From contig NZ_CP031969.1 of assembly GCF_003443735.1 (NCBI RefSeq), forward strand, positions 1,860,001 to 1,924,000: 64,000 bases of DNA, read 5' to 3'. Origin of the DNA: Streptomyces sp. CC0208. GTDB lineage: Bacteria; Actinomycetota; Actinomycetes; Streptomycetales; Streptomycetaceae. This document shows, piece by piece, positions 25,342-34,175 of the stretch. Every line of letters starts with the position of its first letter. Positions within the stretch are counted from its first letter, which is position 1. The notes below the pieces were generated by a model that was not told the origin of the DNA, did no database searches, and was given only the letters and a program-made list of their open reading frames with translations. The position numbers and the translations under genes were made by a program.

Positions 25342-27459
25342 ATGGAAACAGCTCCGCACCGCACGCCCGGTCCGATACCGGACGTCACCGAGTACGCGGT
25401 CTCGCTGCCCGACGGCACACCGACCGATCCCGCCGCGCTGCACGCGGCCCGCACCAGGGTCCTCGCCGCCCTCTCGGGCGGAACGGAGGGCGCTGCCGAC
25501 GACGAACTGCGTGTCGCTGTCACCGACGGTGAGCTGCGGCTGCACTACCGCACCGGCGCCCTGGACACCGGGGCAGCCGCCCGCCTCGCCGGCTACCACC
25601 TCACCGCGCTCACCGACCCCAACCGCCGAAGCCTGCTGTCCGAGGACGAACTCCGGTTCCAGCTTGAGGAGTTGGCGGGCCCGGTGCGTGAACTCCCGGA
25701 CCGGCGGGTGCACGAGCTGTTCGAGGAGCGGGTCGAGAAGCGCCCGGACGCCGTGGCCGCCGTACAGGACGACCGGCGGTGGACGTACGCCGAGCTCAAC
25801 TCCCGCGCCAACCGGATCGGTCGGGCACTGCTGGCCCGCGGCCTCGCGGCCGAGGACGTCGTCGCCGTCGTCATGGAACGGAACCTGGACTGGATGGCGG
25901 CCGTGCTCGGCGTGCTCAAGGCGGGCGGGGTCTATCTGCCGGTCGAGCCGCACTTCCCGGCCGAGCGGGTCGCGAGGACGCTGTGGCGGGCGGGCTGCGC
26001 GTTCGTCGTCACCGAGGAGGGCAGCACCGGATCGCTCTCCGGTACGTCCGCAGGTACGTCCGCCGAGACGGGTACGTCCGCCGAGACGCTGTTCGTGGAC
26101 GCCGCGTACGCCGAGGGCCACGCGGACCACGATCTCGCCATCCCGGTCTCGGCGGGCCAACTCGCCTACATCTACTTCACGTCCGGCTCCACCGGTGAGC
26201 CCAAGGGCGCGATGTGCGAGCACGCCGGATTCCTCAACCATGTGCTCGCCAAGGTCGAGGACCTGGGGATCGGCGAGGACGACGTCGTCGCGCAGACCGC
26301 GCCGCAGTGCTTCGACATCTCCCTGTGGCAGCTGCTCGCCGGGCCGGTCGTCGGCGGACGGACGCTGATCGTCGGGCAGGACACGATCCTGGACGTGCCG
26401 CGGTTCGTGGACACGGTCGTGCGGGGGCGGGTCAATGTGCTCCAGGTCGTGCCGTCGTATCTGGAGGCGGTGCTCGCCGAGTTGGGGCAGCGGCCGCGCG
26501 AACTGGCCGACCTGCGCTGTGTGTCGGTGACCGGGGAGGCGGTGAAGCGGGAGCTGGTGCAGCGCTGGTTCGCCACCGCGCCCGCTGTCAGGCTGGCCAA
26601 CGCCTATGGCCTGACCGAGACTTCGGACGACACCAACCACGAGGTCATGGACCGGGTGCCGGACGGCGACCGGGTCCCGCTCGGACGCCCTGTGCGCAAT
26701 GTGCGGGTGTACGTCGTCGACGAGGACCTGGTTCCCGTGCCGCTGGGCGCTCCCGGCGAGATCGTCTTCTCCGGGGTGTGCGTGGGACGCGGCTACGTCA
26801 ACGACCCCGAGCGCACCGCGGCCGCCTTCACGGAGGACCCGTACCGGCCCGGCGAGCGCCTGTACCGCAGCGGTGACGTGGGGCGCTGGCGGGCCGACGG
26901 CAAACTGGAGTTCCTCGGCCGCCGGGACACCCAGGTCAAGATCCGCGGGTTCCGCGTCGAGATCGGCGAGATAGAGAACGCGCTGCTGCGGGTGGACGGG
27001 GTGCGCGACGGGGCCGTCGTGGTCGTACGGGGCACCCAGCTCGCCGCGTTCTGCGCCGGGCCCGAGCCGGTGGCCTCGGACACGGTTCGGGAACGGCTGG
27101 CCGTGTCGCTGCCGTCGTACATGGTGCCGGCGGTCGTGCACTGGCGGGAGCACCTGCCGCTGACCGCCAACGGCAAGACCGACCGACGCACGCTGACCGC
27201 GCTCGCCGAGGACCTCGACACGGGTGCCGCGGGCGGGCCCGTGACGGACGGCGAGCGGCGGGTGGCGGACGCCTGGGCCGAGGTGCTCGGCGTTTCCGCC
27301 GACCGGATCGGCCGCCTCGACCACTTCTTCGACCGCGGCGGCAGCTCGCTGTCCGCCGTGCGTCTCGCGATCGCCCTGGACCGGGCGATCACCCTCCAGG
27401 ACGTCGTCCGTCACCCGGTCCTCGCGGACCTGGCGGATCTGCTCGACCGGCGCGGCTGA
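25342..27459 (+). CDS. NRPS adenylation-thiolation protein with N-terminal condensation-domain remnant
   Basis: 705 residues from ATG 25342 (GGGGGAAG upstream). Residues 1-110 look like the tail of a condensation domain plus C-A linker (AGYHLTALTDPNRRSLLSED) without the catalytic HHxxxDG. The adenylation domain (about 115-600) has YFTSGSTGEPKG, NAYGLTETSDDTN, LYRSGDVGRW and the lysine motif LTANGKTDR. The thiolation Ser is in FDRGGSSLSAVR (about 667). The pocket segment begins FDISLW, keeping the Asp that binds an alpha-amino group. Neighbouring SbnA and SbnB make L-Dap the likely substrate. Specificity needs a proper code comparison. Confidence 0.88.
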   Translation: METAPHRTPGPIPDVTEYAVSLPDGTPTDPAALHAARTRVLAALSGGTEGAADDELRVAVTDGELRLHYRTGALDTGAAARLAGYHLTALTDPNRRSLLSEDELRFQLEELAGPVRELPDRRVHELFEERVEKRPDAVAAVQDDRRWTYAELNSRANRIGRALLARGLAAEDVVAVVMERNLDWMAAVLGVLKAGGVYLPVEPHFPAERVARTLWRAGCAFVVTEEGSTGSLSGTSAGTSAETGTSAETLFVDAAYAEGHADHDLAIPVSAGQLAYIYFTSGSTGEPKGAMCEHAGFLNHVLAKVEDLGIGEDDVVAQTAPQCFDISLWQLLAGPVVGGRTLIVGQDTILDVPRFVDTVVRGRVNVLQVVPSYLEAVLAELGQRPRELADLRCVSVTGEAVKRELVQRWFATAPAVRLANAYGLTETSDDTNHEVMDRVPDGDRVPLGRPVRNVRVYVVDEDLVPVPLGAPGEIVFSGVCVGRGYVNDPERTAAAFTEDPYRPGERLYRSGDVGRWRADGKLEFLGRRDTQVKIRGFRVEIGEIENALLRVDGVRDGAVVVVRGTQLAAFCAGPEPVASDTVRERLAVSLPSYMVPAVVHWREHLPLTANGKTDRRTLTALAEDLDTGAAGGPVTDGERRVADAWAEVLGVSADRIGRLDHFFDRGGSSLSAVRLAIALDRAITLQDVVRHPVLADLADLLDRRG

Positions 27460-27472
27460 AAGGAACACCGAG

Positions 27473-28459
27473 ATGTCCTCCACGAGTCTCCTTCCCCATC
27501 TGGACCTGGCCCCGGGCAGCCCGCCGCTCCTGCACGCCACGTCCCACGGCGACGCGGTGAGCTGGGCCGCCGCGCACCGCGACCCGCTGCGTGACCTCGT
27601 CCGCGACCACGGCTGCGTCCTGGTGCGGGGGCTGGGCCTGGCCGACCCCGCAACGAGCGAGGCGGTCTTCAGGCGGCTGACCGACGGCCTGATGCCCGAC
27701 CGTGAGCCCTTCGCACCCCGCCGGCGCTACGCGGACGGCGTGTACTCGTCCACCAAGTGGCCGCCGAACCAGCAGATGTGCATGCACCACGAGGTCAGCT
27801 ACGGCCTGGAGTTCCCGGGCCTGCTGCTGTTCGCCTGTCTGGAGGCGCCCGGGGCCGGGGGCGCGACGGCGCTCGCCGACGCGTCGGCCGTGCTGCGGGC
27901 CCTGCCCCGCGAGCTGGTCTCCCGCTTCGAACGGGAGGGCTGGCTGCTGACCCGGGCGTACCACGAGGAGATCGGAGCGTCGGTCGAGGAGGCCTTCGGC
28001 ACGGACGACCGCGACGCCGTCGAACGCTACTGCCGCCGGCACGCCATCGAGTTCGCCTGGCAGCGCGACGGCTCCCTGCACACCCGGCAGCGGCGCGGCG
28101 CGGTGCTGCGACACCCGCGCTCCGGGCTGCCCTGCTGGTTCAACCAGATCGCGTTCCTCAACGAGTGGACCATGGAGCCCGAAGTGCACGAATACCTGGC
28201 GGACCTGTACGGCGCCGACGGACTGCCCTTCAACACCCGCTTCGGGGACGGGAGTCCGATCGACGCGGACGTCGTCCGGACGATCAACGAGGTGTACGAC
28301 GCCCACACCGTGCGCGAACCCTGGCAGGACGGCGACCTCCTGCTCGTCGACAACATCCGCACAGCGCACAGCCGTGAGCCCTTCGAGGGGCCGCGCGAGG
28401 TGCTGGCCGCGCTCGGCGACCCGGTGCTGCGCACCGACGGCGAGGTGAGCGGCGCATGA
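27473..28459 (+). CDS. TauD/SyrP-like Fe(II)/2-oxoglutarate-dependent dioxygenase
   Basis: 328 residues. The iron site is visible as HHE near residues 104-106 (CMHHEVSYGLEFPG) and the distal His in NIRTAHSREPF near 299, with the downstream Arg region for 2-oxoglutarate. The HxE-type facial triad and flanking sequence resemble SyrP-like enzymes, which hydroxylate the beta-carbon of an amino acid held on a carrier domain. It sits 13 bases after the A-T gene and overlaps sbnB by ATGA, so hydroxylation of carrier-bound Dap or of another precursor is the natural guess. No other tailoring enzyme is in the operon. Confidence 0.82.
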   Translation: MSSTSLLPHLDLAPGSPPLLHATSHGDAVSWAAAHRDPLRDLVRDHGCVLVRGLGLADPATSEAVFRRLTDGLMPDREPFAPRRRYADGVYSSTKWPPNQQMCMHHEVSYGLEFPGLLLFACLEAPGAGGATALADASAVLRALPRELVSRFEREGWLLTRAYHEEIGASVEEAFGTDDRDAVERYCRRHAIEFAWQRDGSLHTRQRRGAVLRHPRSGLPCWFNQIAFLNEWTMEPEVHEYLADLYGADGLPFNTRFGDGSPIDADVVRTINEVYDAHTVREPWQDGDLLLVDNIRTAHSREPFEGPREVLAALGDPVLRTDGEVSGA

Positions 28460-29487
28460 GCACCCTCGACGCCCCGTCCTTCGCGCTCGTCACCGGCGCC
28501 CAGGTCCAACAGGCCCTGCACGGCCGGGAACCGGAGATCGCGGACCTCGTCGAGGCCGTGTACCGGCTGCACGGCGCGGGTGACTCGGTGAACCCGCCGT
28601 CGTACTTCCTGAGGTTCCCGGACCGTCCCTCGTCCCGGATCATCGCGCTGCCCGCCTCCCTGGGCGGACCGCTGCGGGTGGACGGCCTGAAGTGGGTGTC
28701 CAGTTTCCCGGAGAACATCAGGTCCGGGCTGCCGCGCGCGTCGGCGGTACTAATCCTCAACGACCCGGAGACCGGCTATCCGTTCGCCTGTCTGGAGAGC
28801 TCGGTCATCAGCGCCACGCGCACGGCGTCCTCGGCGGCGCTGGCGGCGGACCGGCTCAGTGCGGGCCGGACCCGCCCGACCCACGTGGGCTTCATCGGCA
28901 CCGGGTTGATCGCCCGCTACATCCACACCCATCTCACCGCCACCGGCTGGGAGTTCGAGGAGACGGGCGTGCACGACCTGTCCGCCGAGAGCGCCGCCGG
29001 GTTCCGCGGTTACCTGGAGAGGTCCGGCGCGCCGGGGAAGGTGGCCGTGCACGACTCGGCCGAATCCCTCGTCCGCTCCAGCGACCTGGTCGTCTTCGCG
29101 ACCGTCGCCGGCGAGCCGCATGTCCACGATCCGTCGTGGTTCGGCCATCACCCCCTGGTCCTGCATGTGTCCCTGCGCGACCTCGCCCCGCAGATCCTGC
29201 TCGCGTCGGCCAACTTCGTCGACGACGTCGAGCACTGCCTCAAGGCCGAGACCTCCCCGCATCTGGCCGAACGGCTCACGGGGAGCAGGGACTTCATCGA
29301 CGGCACGCTCGACGACGTGCTGACCGGACGGGTGACCGTCCCGACGGACCGGACGGTGGTGTTCTCCCCCTTCGGGCTCGGGGTGCTCGACCTCGCCGTC
29401 GGCCGGTACGTCCACGACGAACTGGCCCGGCGCGGCGAACTGCACGTCGTCGACGGGTTCTTCAACGAGCTGCGCCGGTACGGCTGA
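28456..29487 (+). CDS. sbnB: SbnB-like 2,3-diaminopropionate biosynthesis dehydrogenase
   Basis: 343 residues of the ornithine cyclodeaminase/mu-crystallin family. SbnB oxidises N-(1-amino-1-carboxy-2-ethyl)-glutamate with NAD to L-2,3-diaminopropionate and 2-oxoglutarate. The Rossmann loop HVGFIGTGLIARYIHTHL is near residue 145, and SSFPENIRSGLPRASAVLIL is the typical SbnB block. Its ATG overlaps the stop of the dioxygenase gene, and sbnA follows after 30 bases, giving the complete Dap pathway. The pairing with SbnA argues strongly against an ornithine cyclodeaminase. Confidence 0.9.
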   Translation: MSTLDAPSFALVTGAQVQQALHGREPEIADLVEAVYRLHGAGDSVNPPSYFLRFPDRPSSRIIALPASLGGPLRVDGLKWVSSFPENIRSGLPRASAVLILNDPETGYPFACLESSVISATRTASSAALAADRLSAGRTRPTHVGFIGTGLIARYIHTHLTATGWEFEETGVHDLSAESAAGFRGYLERSGAPGKVAVHDSAESLVRSSDLVVFATVAGEPHVHDPSWFGHHPLVLHVSLRDLAPQILLASANFVDDVEHCLKAETSPHLAERLTGSRDFIDGTLDDVLTGRVTVPTDRTVVFSPFGLGVLDLAVGRYVHDELARRGELHVVDGFFNELRRYG

Positions 29488-29517
29488 ACGACCCGTGCGC
29501 ATGAGGAGGGGGGCGTC

Positions 29518-30501
29518 ATGCCCGTCATATCCGATCCTTCGGAGTTCAACGAGTCAGACCTCTACGTCGACCTGCGGGCCGCGCTGGAGCTTCCGCTGTT
29601 CCTGAAGTGCGAGGGCTTCAACTTCGCCGGGTCCATCAAGCTGAAGGCGGCCCGCGAGATGGTGAACGCCGCCGAGCGCGACGGCACCCTGCGGCCCGGG
29701 TCGGTCCTGGTCGAGTCGTCGTCGGGGAACCTGGGGGTGGCCCTGAGCATGATCGCGGCGAGCCGGGGCTACGGCTTCCTGTGCGTGACCGACTCACGCT
29801 GCAACCAGGCGTCGATCCGGCTCATGGAGTCGCTCGGCACCCGGGTGCACGTGGTCAGGGAGCCGGATCTGCACGACGGCTACCTGGGCGCGCGGCTGGC
29901 GTACGTGCGGATGCTGTGCGCCTCGGACGAGCGGTACGTGTGGCTCAACCAGTACAGCAACCAGGGGAACTGGCGGGCGCACTACCGCAGCACGGCGCCG
30001 GAGATCGCGCGGCGCTTCCCGGACCTGGACGTGCTGTTCGTCGGGGCCGGCACCACCGGGACCCTGATGGGCTGCGCCCGCTGGTTCTGGCAGTGGCGGC
30101 GCCCGGTGCGGATCGTCGCCGTCGACAGCGTCGGCTCGGTCACCTTCGGCGGGCCGCCGGGCGTCCGTCTGATCCCGGGTCTCGGCACGAGTGTGCCCTC
30201 GCAGCTGCTCGACAAGTCGTACATCGACGACGTGGTCCTCGTCGAGGAACCGGACACCCTTCAGGTCTGCCGCGGGCTGGCGGCTCGGGGCTTCCTGTTC
30301 GGCGGTTCCACCGGCACGGTCGTCAGCGGCGCCCACCAGTGGCTGTCCGCCCACGGCCGCCGCGGCCTCACCGCGGTGGCGATCGCCCCGGACCTCGGCG
30401 AACGCTACCTCGACACCGTGTACCGGGCGGGCTGGCCCCACGGCCCCTCCGACACGGACCCGATGCACCACCCGACGGAGGCGATGGCCCACCTGGCCTG
30501 A
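29518..30501 (+). CDS. sbnA: SbnA-like N-(2-amino-2-carboxyethyl)-L-glutamate synthase
   Basis: 327 residues of the cysteine-synthase fold type II PLP family. SbnA joins O-phospho-L-serine and L-glutamate to make the precursor that SbnB cleaves to L-Dap. The PLP lysine is in FNFAGSIKLKAA (Lys41). The phosphate loop region is VESSSGNLGVALSMIAASRG, and the C-terminal GGSTGTVVSGA binds the cofactor phosphate. It lies next to sbnB with a strong GAGGAGG site. It is the last gene of the locus and is followed by a hairpin. A housekeeping CysK is unlikely given the context and motifs. Confidence 0.9.
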   Translation: MPVISDPSEFNESDLYVDLRAALELPLFLKCEGFNFAGSIKLKAAREMVNAAERDGTLRPGSVLVESSSGNLGVALSMIAASRGYGFLCVTDSRCNQASIRLMESLGTRVHVVREPDLHDGYLGARLAYVRMLCASDERYVWLNQYSNQGNWRAHYRSTAPEIARRFPDLDVLFVGAGTTGTLMGCARWFWQWRRPVRIVAVDSVGSVTFGGPPGVRLIPGLGTSVPSQLLDKSYIDDVVLVEEPDTLQVCRGLAARGFLFGGSTGTVVSGAHQWLSAHGRRGLTAVAIAPDLGERYLDTVYRAGWPHGPSDTDPMHHPTEAMAHLA

Positions 30502-30513
30502 CCCCTGCACCCA

Positions 30514-30530
30514 CGGGCACCGGGTGCCCG
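30514..30530 (+). terminator. Hairpin at the end of the diaminopropionate operon
   Basis: CGGGCAC and GTGCCCG form a 7-bp stem with a 3-base loop 13 bases after the sbnA stop. It is short but well placed as an operon terminator. Confidence 0.55.
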
Positions 30531-30844
30531 CGCCGGTGTCTCCCGGGTGATCTCCTCCGCGAGACACCGACTCGGGGCGGACAGAGCTCGCGCCCACGAG
30601 ACACCGGCCAGGCGCCGTCGGGCCGCGGCAAACGCCCCCCAAGATGAGCAACACAGACGCGCACCGCCCCCGCCCCGTACCGCCAGACGCCCCACGCACG
30701 CTGTCCCCGACCACGAGACGACCGGCCCCCACCCCCATGACGACCATGCCCTCACAACAACCACGCCCCGCCACACAGCGCCCACACCCCCCACCCCCGT
30801 GTCCGTGAGGTGCCCCTCCCCCGCCCCGGGGTACTTTCGCTGAC
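30531..30844. other. C-rich intergenic stretch
   Basis: About 310 bases without a gene-like frame. Much of it is low-complexity C/A-rich sequence (runs of CCCC, CCACCC). Near the end TACTTT at 30831-30836 is a possible -10 box for the acyl-CoA dehydrogenase gene. Confidence 0.45.
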
Positions 30845-32479
30845 ATGGCAGGCACCACGCACACCGTGACCAACCAGCCCCCGCCCCTGACCGGCTACGA
30901 CGTCTACGGCGCCGACCGCGCCCTGAAGGAGGCCGTCGAGCGGCACCTCGACCCGGCCCTGCTCGACGAGGTCCACGGAGAGCTGGCCGCGCTCGGCCGG
31001 GCCTGTGGTTCGGCGCAGGTGCAGGAGTGGGGTCTCCAGGCCAACGAGAACCCGCCCCGGCTGCGCACCCACGACCGCTACGGACACCGTGTCGACGAGG
31101 TCGAGTTCCATCCGGCCTGGCACCGGGTGCTCGGCAAGGGCGTCTCGGCGGGCCTGACAGCAGCTTGGGCCCGCCCCGGCGGTCACGTACGGCGAGCGGC
31201 GGCCTTCGTCCTGTGGACGCAGGTCGACGCGGGCAGCTGCTGCCCCCTGTCGATGACCCACGCCGCGGTCCCCGCCCTGCGCACCGACCCGGACCTGGCC
31301 GCCGAGTGGGAGCCGCGTCTGACGTCCATGGTCTACGACCGCGAGCTGCGTCCCGCCCACCTCAAGGCCGGGGCGCTGTTCGGGATGGGGATGACGGAGA
31401 AGCAGGGCGGCAGCGACGTCCGGGCGAACACGACGTCCGCGCGGCCCCTGCCGGACGGCGAGACCTACGAGCTCACCGGCCACAAGTGGTTCTGCTCGGC
31501 CCCCATGTCGGACGGCTTCCTGGTCCTCGCCCAGGCCCCGGGCGGCCTCACCTGCTTCCTGGTCCCCCGCGTCCTGGAGGACGGCACCCGCAACACGTTT
31601 CTCCTCCAACGCCTCAAGGACAAGCTCGGCAACCGCTCCAACGCCTCCGCCGAGGTCGAGTTCGACCGCACCTGGGCCCGCCGCGTCGGCGACGAGGGGC
31701 GCGGGGTCCGCACCATCATCGAGATGGTCGCCGCGACCCGGCTGGACTGTGTCCTCGGCTCGGCCGGCCTGATGCGCCAGGCCGTCGCCCAGGCCGTCCA
31801 CCACTGCACCCACCGCGAGGCCTTCGGCGGCAAGCTCGTCGACAAACCGCTGATGCGCAACGTCCTGGCCGACCTCGCCCTGGAGTCCGAGGCCGCGACG
31901 ACCCTCGCCCTGCGCCTGGCGGCCGCCTACGACAACGACGACGAACAGGAACGGGCCCTCCTCAGGATCGCGGTGCCGACGGCCAAGTACTGGATCACCA
32001 AGCGCTGCACCCCGCTGACGGCAGAGGCCGCCGAATGCCTGGGCGGCAACGGCTACGTGGAGGAGTCGGGCATGCCCCGCCTGGTCCGCGAGTCACCGCT
32101 GAACTCCGTCTGGGAGGGCGCGGGCAACATCCAGGCCCTGGACGTCCTGAGGGTCCTCCAGCGCGAGCCCCAGGCCCTGAACGCCTACCTCCTGGAGATC
32201 GGCCGGACCCGGGGCGCCGACCACCGTCTGGACGCGGCGACGAAGAGCCTCTTCACCGAACTGGCCGATCTGGAGGGCATCGAGGGGCGGGCCCGCCATC
32301 TGACGGAACGGCTCGCGCTCGTCCTGCAGGGCTCCCTGCTCGTCCGCCACGCGCCCGCGGAGGTCGCGGACGCCTTCTGCGCGTCCCGGCTGGGCGGCGA
32401 CGGCGGCGCGTCCTTCGGCACCTTGCCCACGACCCTGGACCTGGCGTCGGTGGTGGATCGGGCCCGGCCGGTGGAGTGA
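30845..32479 (+). CDS. AidB-like acyl-CoA dehydrogenase family protein
   Basis: 544 residues, the length of AidB-type members rather than the about 380 of ordinary acyl-CoA dehydrogenases. FAD-binding signatures MGMTEKQGGSDVRANTT and the C-terminal ECLGGNGYVEESGMPRLVRE are clear. AidB proteins bind FAD and DNA and are linked to alkylation resistance in E. coli. Whether this one acts on an acyl-CoA or protects DNA cannot be told. It starts near a TACTTT box, seems monocistronic, and ends at a strong terminator. Confidence 0.88.
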   Translation: MAGTTHTVTNQPPPLTGYDVYGADRALKEAVERHLDPALLDEVHGELAALGRACGSAQVQEWGLQANENPPRLRTHDRYGHRVDEVEFHPAWHRVLGKGVSAGLTAAWARPGGHVRRAAAFVLWTQVDAGSCCPLSMTHAAVPALRTDPDLAAEWEPRLTSMVYDRELRPAHLKAGALFGMGMTEKQGGSDVRANTTSARPLPDGETYELTGHKWFCSAPMSDGFLVLAQAPGGLTCFLVPRVLEDGTRNTFLLQRLKDKLGNRSNASAEVEFDRTWARRVGDEGRGVRTIIEMVAATRLDCVLGSAGLMRQAVAQAVHHCTHREAFGGKLVDKPLMRNVLADLALESEAATTLALRLAAAYDNDDEQERALLRIAVPTAKYWITKRCTPLTAEAAECLGGNGYVEESGMPRLVRESPLNSVWEGAGNIQALDVLRVLQREPQALNAYLLEIGRTRGADHRLDAATKSLFTELADLEGIEGRARHLTERLALVLQGSLLVRHAPAEVADAFCASRLGGDGGASFGTLPTTLDLASVVDRARPVE

Positions 32480-32504
32480 CCTGCCTCAGCCGCGGGCCGG
32501 AGTG

Positions 32505-32544
32505 AACGGGGGTGGTGCTGCGCCGACACGGCACCACCCCCGTT
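32505..32544 (+). terminator. Strong terminator after the AidB-like gene
   Basis: AACGGGGGTGGTGC and GCACCACCCCCGTT pair over 14 perfect base pairs with a 12-base loop, beginning 25 bases after the stop codon. Confidence 0.85.
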
Positions 32545-32709
32545 ACGGCCCTCGGAGGCCGAAACACGCCGCTGCGAGACGGCGTTCGCCCAAGTTTCAA
32601 TCAAGCCGGAGCCCACCACCAGGGTTGCAGGGGGTTGCAACTTCCTGGTGACTGTGGGCGGACTGGGTCCCTCCCCGAGCCGCGACCGGCACTATGAGAC
32701 AGACAGTCA

Positions 32710-34023
32710 ATGGATCCGGGACCGGGAGGACCAGTGCCGCTCTCGCCGACGCATGTGACCCACCTAGCCACCGTGGACACGGCAGGCGCAGCCCGGGTAC
32801 TGAACGACATCCGCTCCGCCACCCTGTCCGGCCGGCGCACGCCCCTCGCCCCGCGCCCGGTGATCGAGGAGTCCTGGAGCCGGATGCTGCGCAGCGGCGT
32901 CGACCCGGACCACGATTTCCGGTCAGGTCTGCTGCCCCCCGAGGAGGTGCGGCGGCGCCGGGAGACCACGCGGCTCAGGCATGTTCTGCCGGTGCTCAGG
33001 GAGGGGCTGCTGTCGGTCGCGGACGTCGCCCACCACATCATGGTGGTCGCCGACGACGACGGCCGGGTGTTGTGGCGGGAGGGCAGCTCCCGCGTGCTGC
33101 GCAAGGCCGACGGCACCGGCTTCGAACTCGGCGCCGACTGGCGGGAGAACGTCGTCGGCACGAACGGCGTCGGCACCCCGGTGGTGGTGCGCCGCCCCGT
33201 CCAGGTATTCGCCTCCGAGCACTTCGTGCGCTCCCAGGCCTCCTGGACCTGCACCGGCGCCCCCATCAAGGACCCGCGGGACGGCCGGCTGATCGGTGTG
33301 GTCGACGTGAGCGGGCCGCTGGACACCATGCACCCGGCGACCCTCGCCTGGGTCGACTCGGTGGCCAAGCTCGCCGAGTCCCGGCTGCGCGAGCTGCATC
33401 TGGCCTCGCTGGAGCAACTGCGGGCCGTGGCGGCGCCGGTGCTCGCCCGGCTCACCGGCCGGGCCCTCGTGGTGGACCGGGACGGCTGGACGGCGGCCGT
33501 GACCGGAATGCCGTACCCGAACCGGATCGCCCTGCCCAAGTCGCCCTCGCCGGGCCGCCGATGGCTGCCGGCGCTCGGTCTGTGCACCCTGGAACCGCTG
33601 GCGGGCGGCTGGTTGGTCCGCGCCAGCGACGAACCGGAGCCGCAGGGCGCCACCCGGGTCGTGCTGGACCTCGCGCATCCGCGCCGCTGGACGGTGACGG
33701 TGTCGGGCGACGCGGGCACCTGGGTTCACGAACTCAGCCCCCGGCACGCCGAATTGCTCTACCTGCTGGCCCTGCACCGCTCGGGCCGCAGCGCGGCCGG
33801 CCTGGCACAGGACATGTTCGGCGATCCGGGCCGCACAGTGACCGTACGTGCGGAGATGTCCCGGGTACGGCGCTATCTCGGGGTGTTCCTGGACCACCGA
33901 CCGTATCGTTTCTGCGAGGACGCCGAGGTCGAGGTGCTGCTGCCGGCCAGTCCGGGCGACCTGCTGCCCCACTCGACGGCCCCGGCCGTGCTCGAGGCCC
34001 GTGCCAGTGCCGAGACCGGGTGA
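32710..34023 (+). CDS. GAF-domain transcriptional regulator-like protein
   Basis: 437 residues. The N-terminal part (PVIEESWSRMLRSGVDPD) and a GAF domain (about 100-235, with GADWRENVVGTNGVGTPVVV) match the sensor half of AcoR-type activators of acetoin or glycerol genes. The AAA+ sigma-54 domain is absent, as expected in a sigma-54-less actinobacterium. The C-terminal part (about 340-420, HAELLYLLALHRSGRSAAGL) looks like a winged-helix-like output. It probably senses a small molecule and regulates genes elsewhere. No obvious target is adjacent. Confidence 0.75.
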   Translation: MDPGPGGPVPLSPTHVTHLATVDTAGAARVLNDIRSATLSGRRTPLAPRPVIEESWSRMLRSGVDPDHDFRSGLLPPEEVRRRRETTRLRHVLPVLREGLLSVADVAHHIMVVADDDGRVLWREGSSRVLRKADGTGFELGADWRENVVGTNGVGTPVVVRRPVQVFASEHFVRSQASWTCTGAPIKDPRDGRLIGVVDVSGPLDTMHPATLAWVDSVAKLAESRLRELHLASLEQLRAVAAPVLARLTGRALVVDRDGWTAAVTGMPYPNRIALPKSPSPGRRWLPALGLCTLEPLAGGWLVRASDEPEPQGATRVVLDLAHPRRWTVTVSGDAGTWVHELSPRHAELLYLLALHRSGRSAAGLAQDMFGDPGRTVTVRAEMSRVRRYLGVFLDHRPYRFCEDAEVEVLLPASPGDLLPHSTAPAVLEARASAETG

Positions 34024-34175
34024 AAACCCTCGCTCATGGTGCATGTTCCGCATAATTGCAGCATCTTCGTCCCCAGCGGTGCCGCACTGCCGTAGCATCC
34101 TCTGCGGGCCACCCCACCTGCTCCTCGGTCAACGTACGGATCATCAGGCGCAGTTGGCCCGCCTCGGGAGGACGT

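Noticed and set aside
28456..30501. SbnA/SbnB as part of a staphyloferrin B-like siderophore cluster
   Set aside because: No IucA/IucC-type synthetase, citrate synthase or siderophore transporter lies in the window; the neighbours are NRPS-like.
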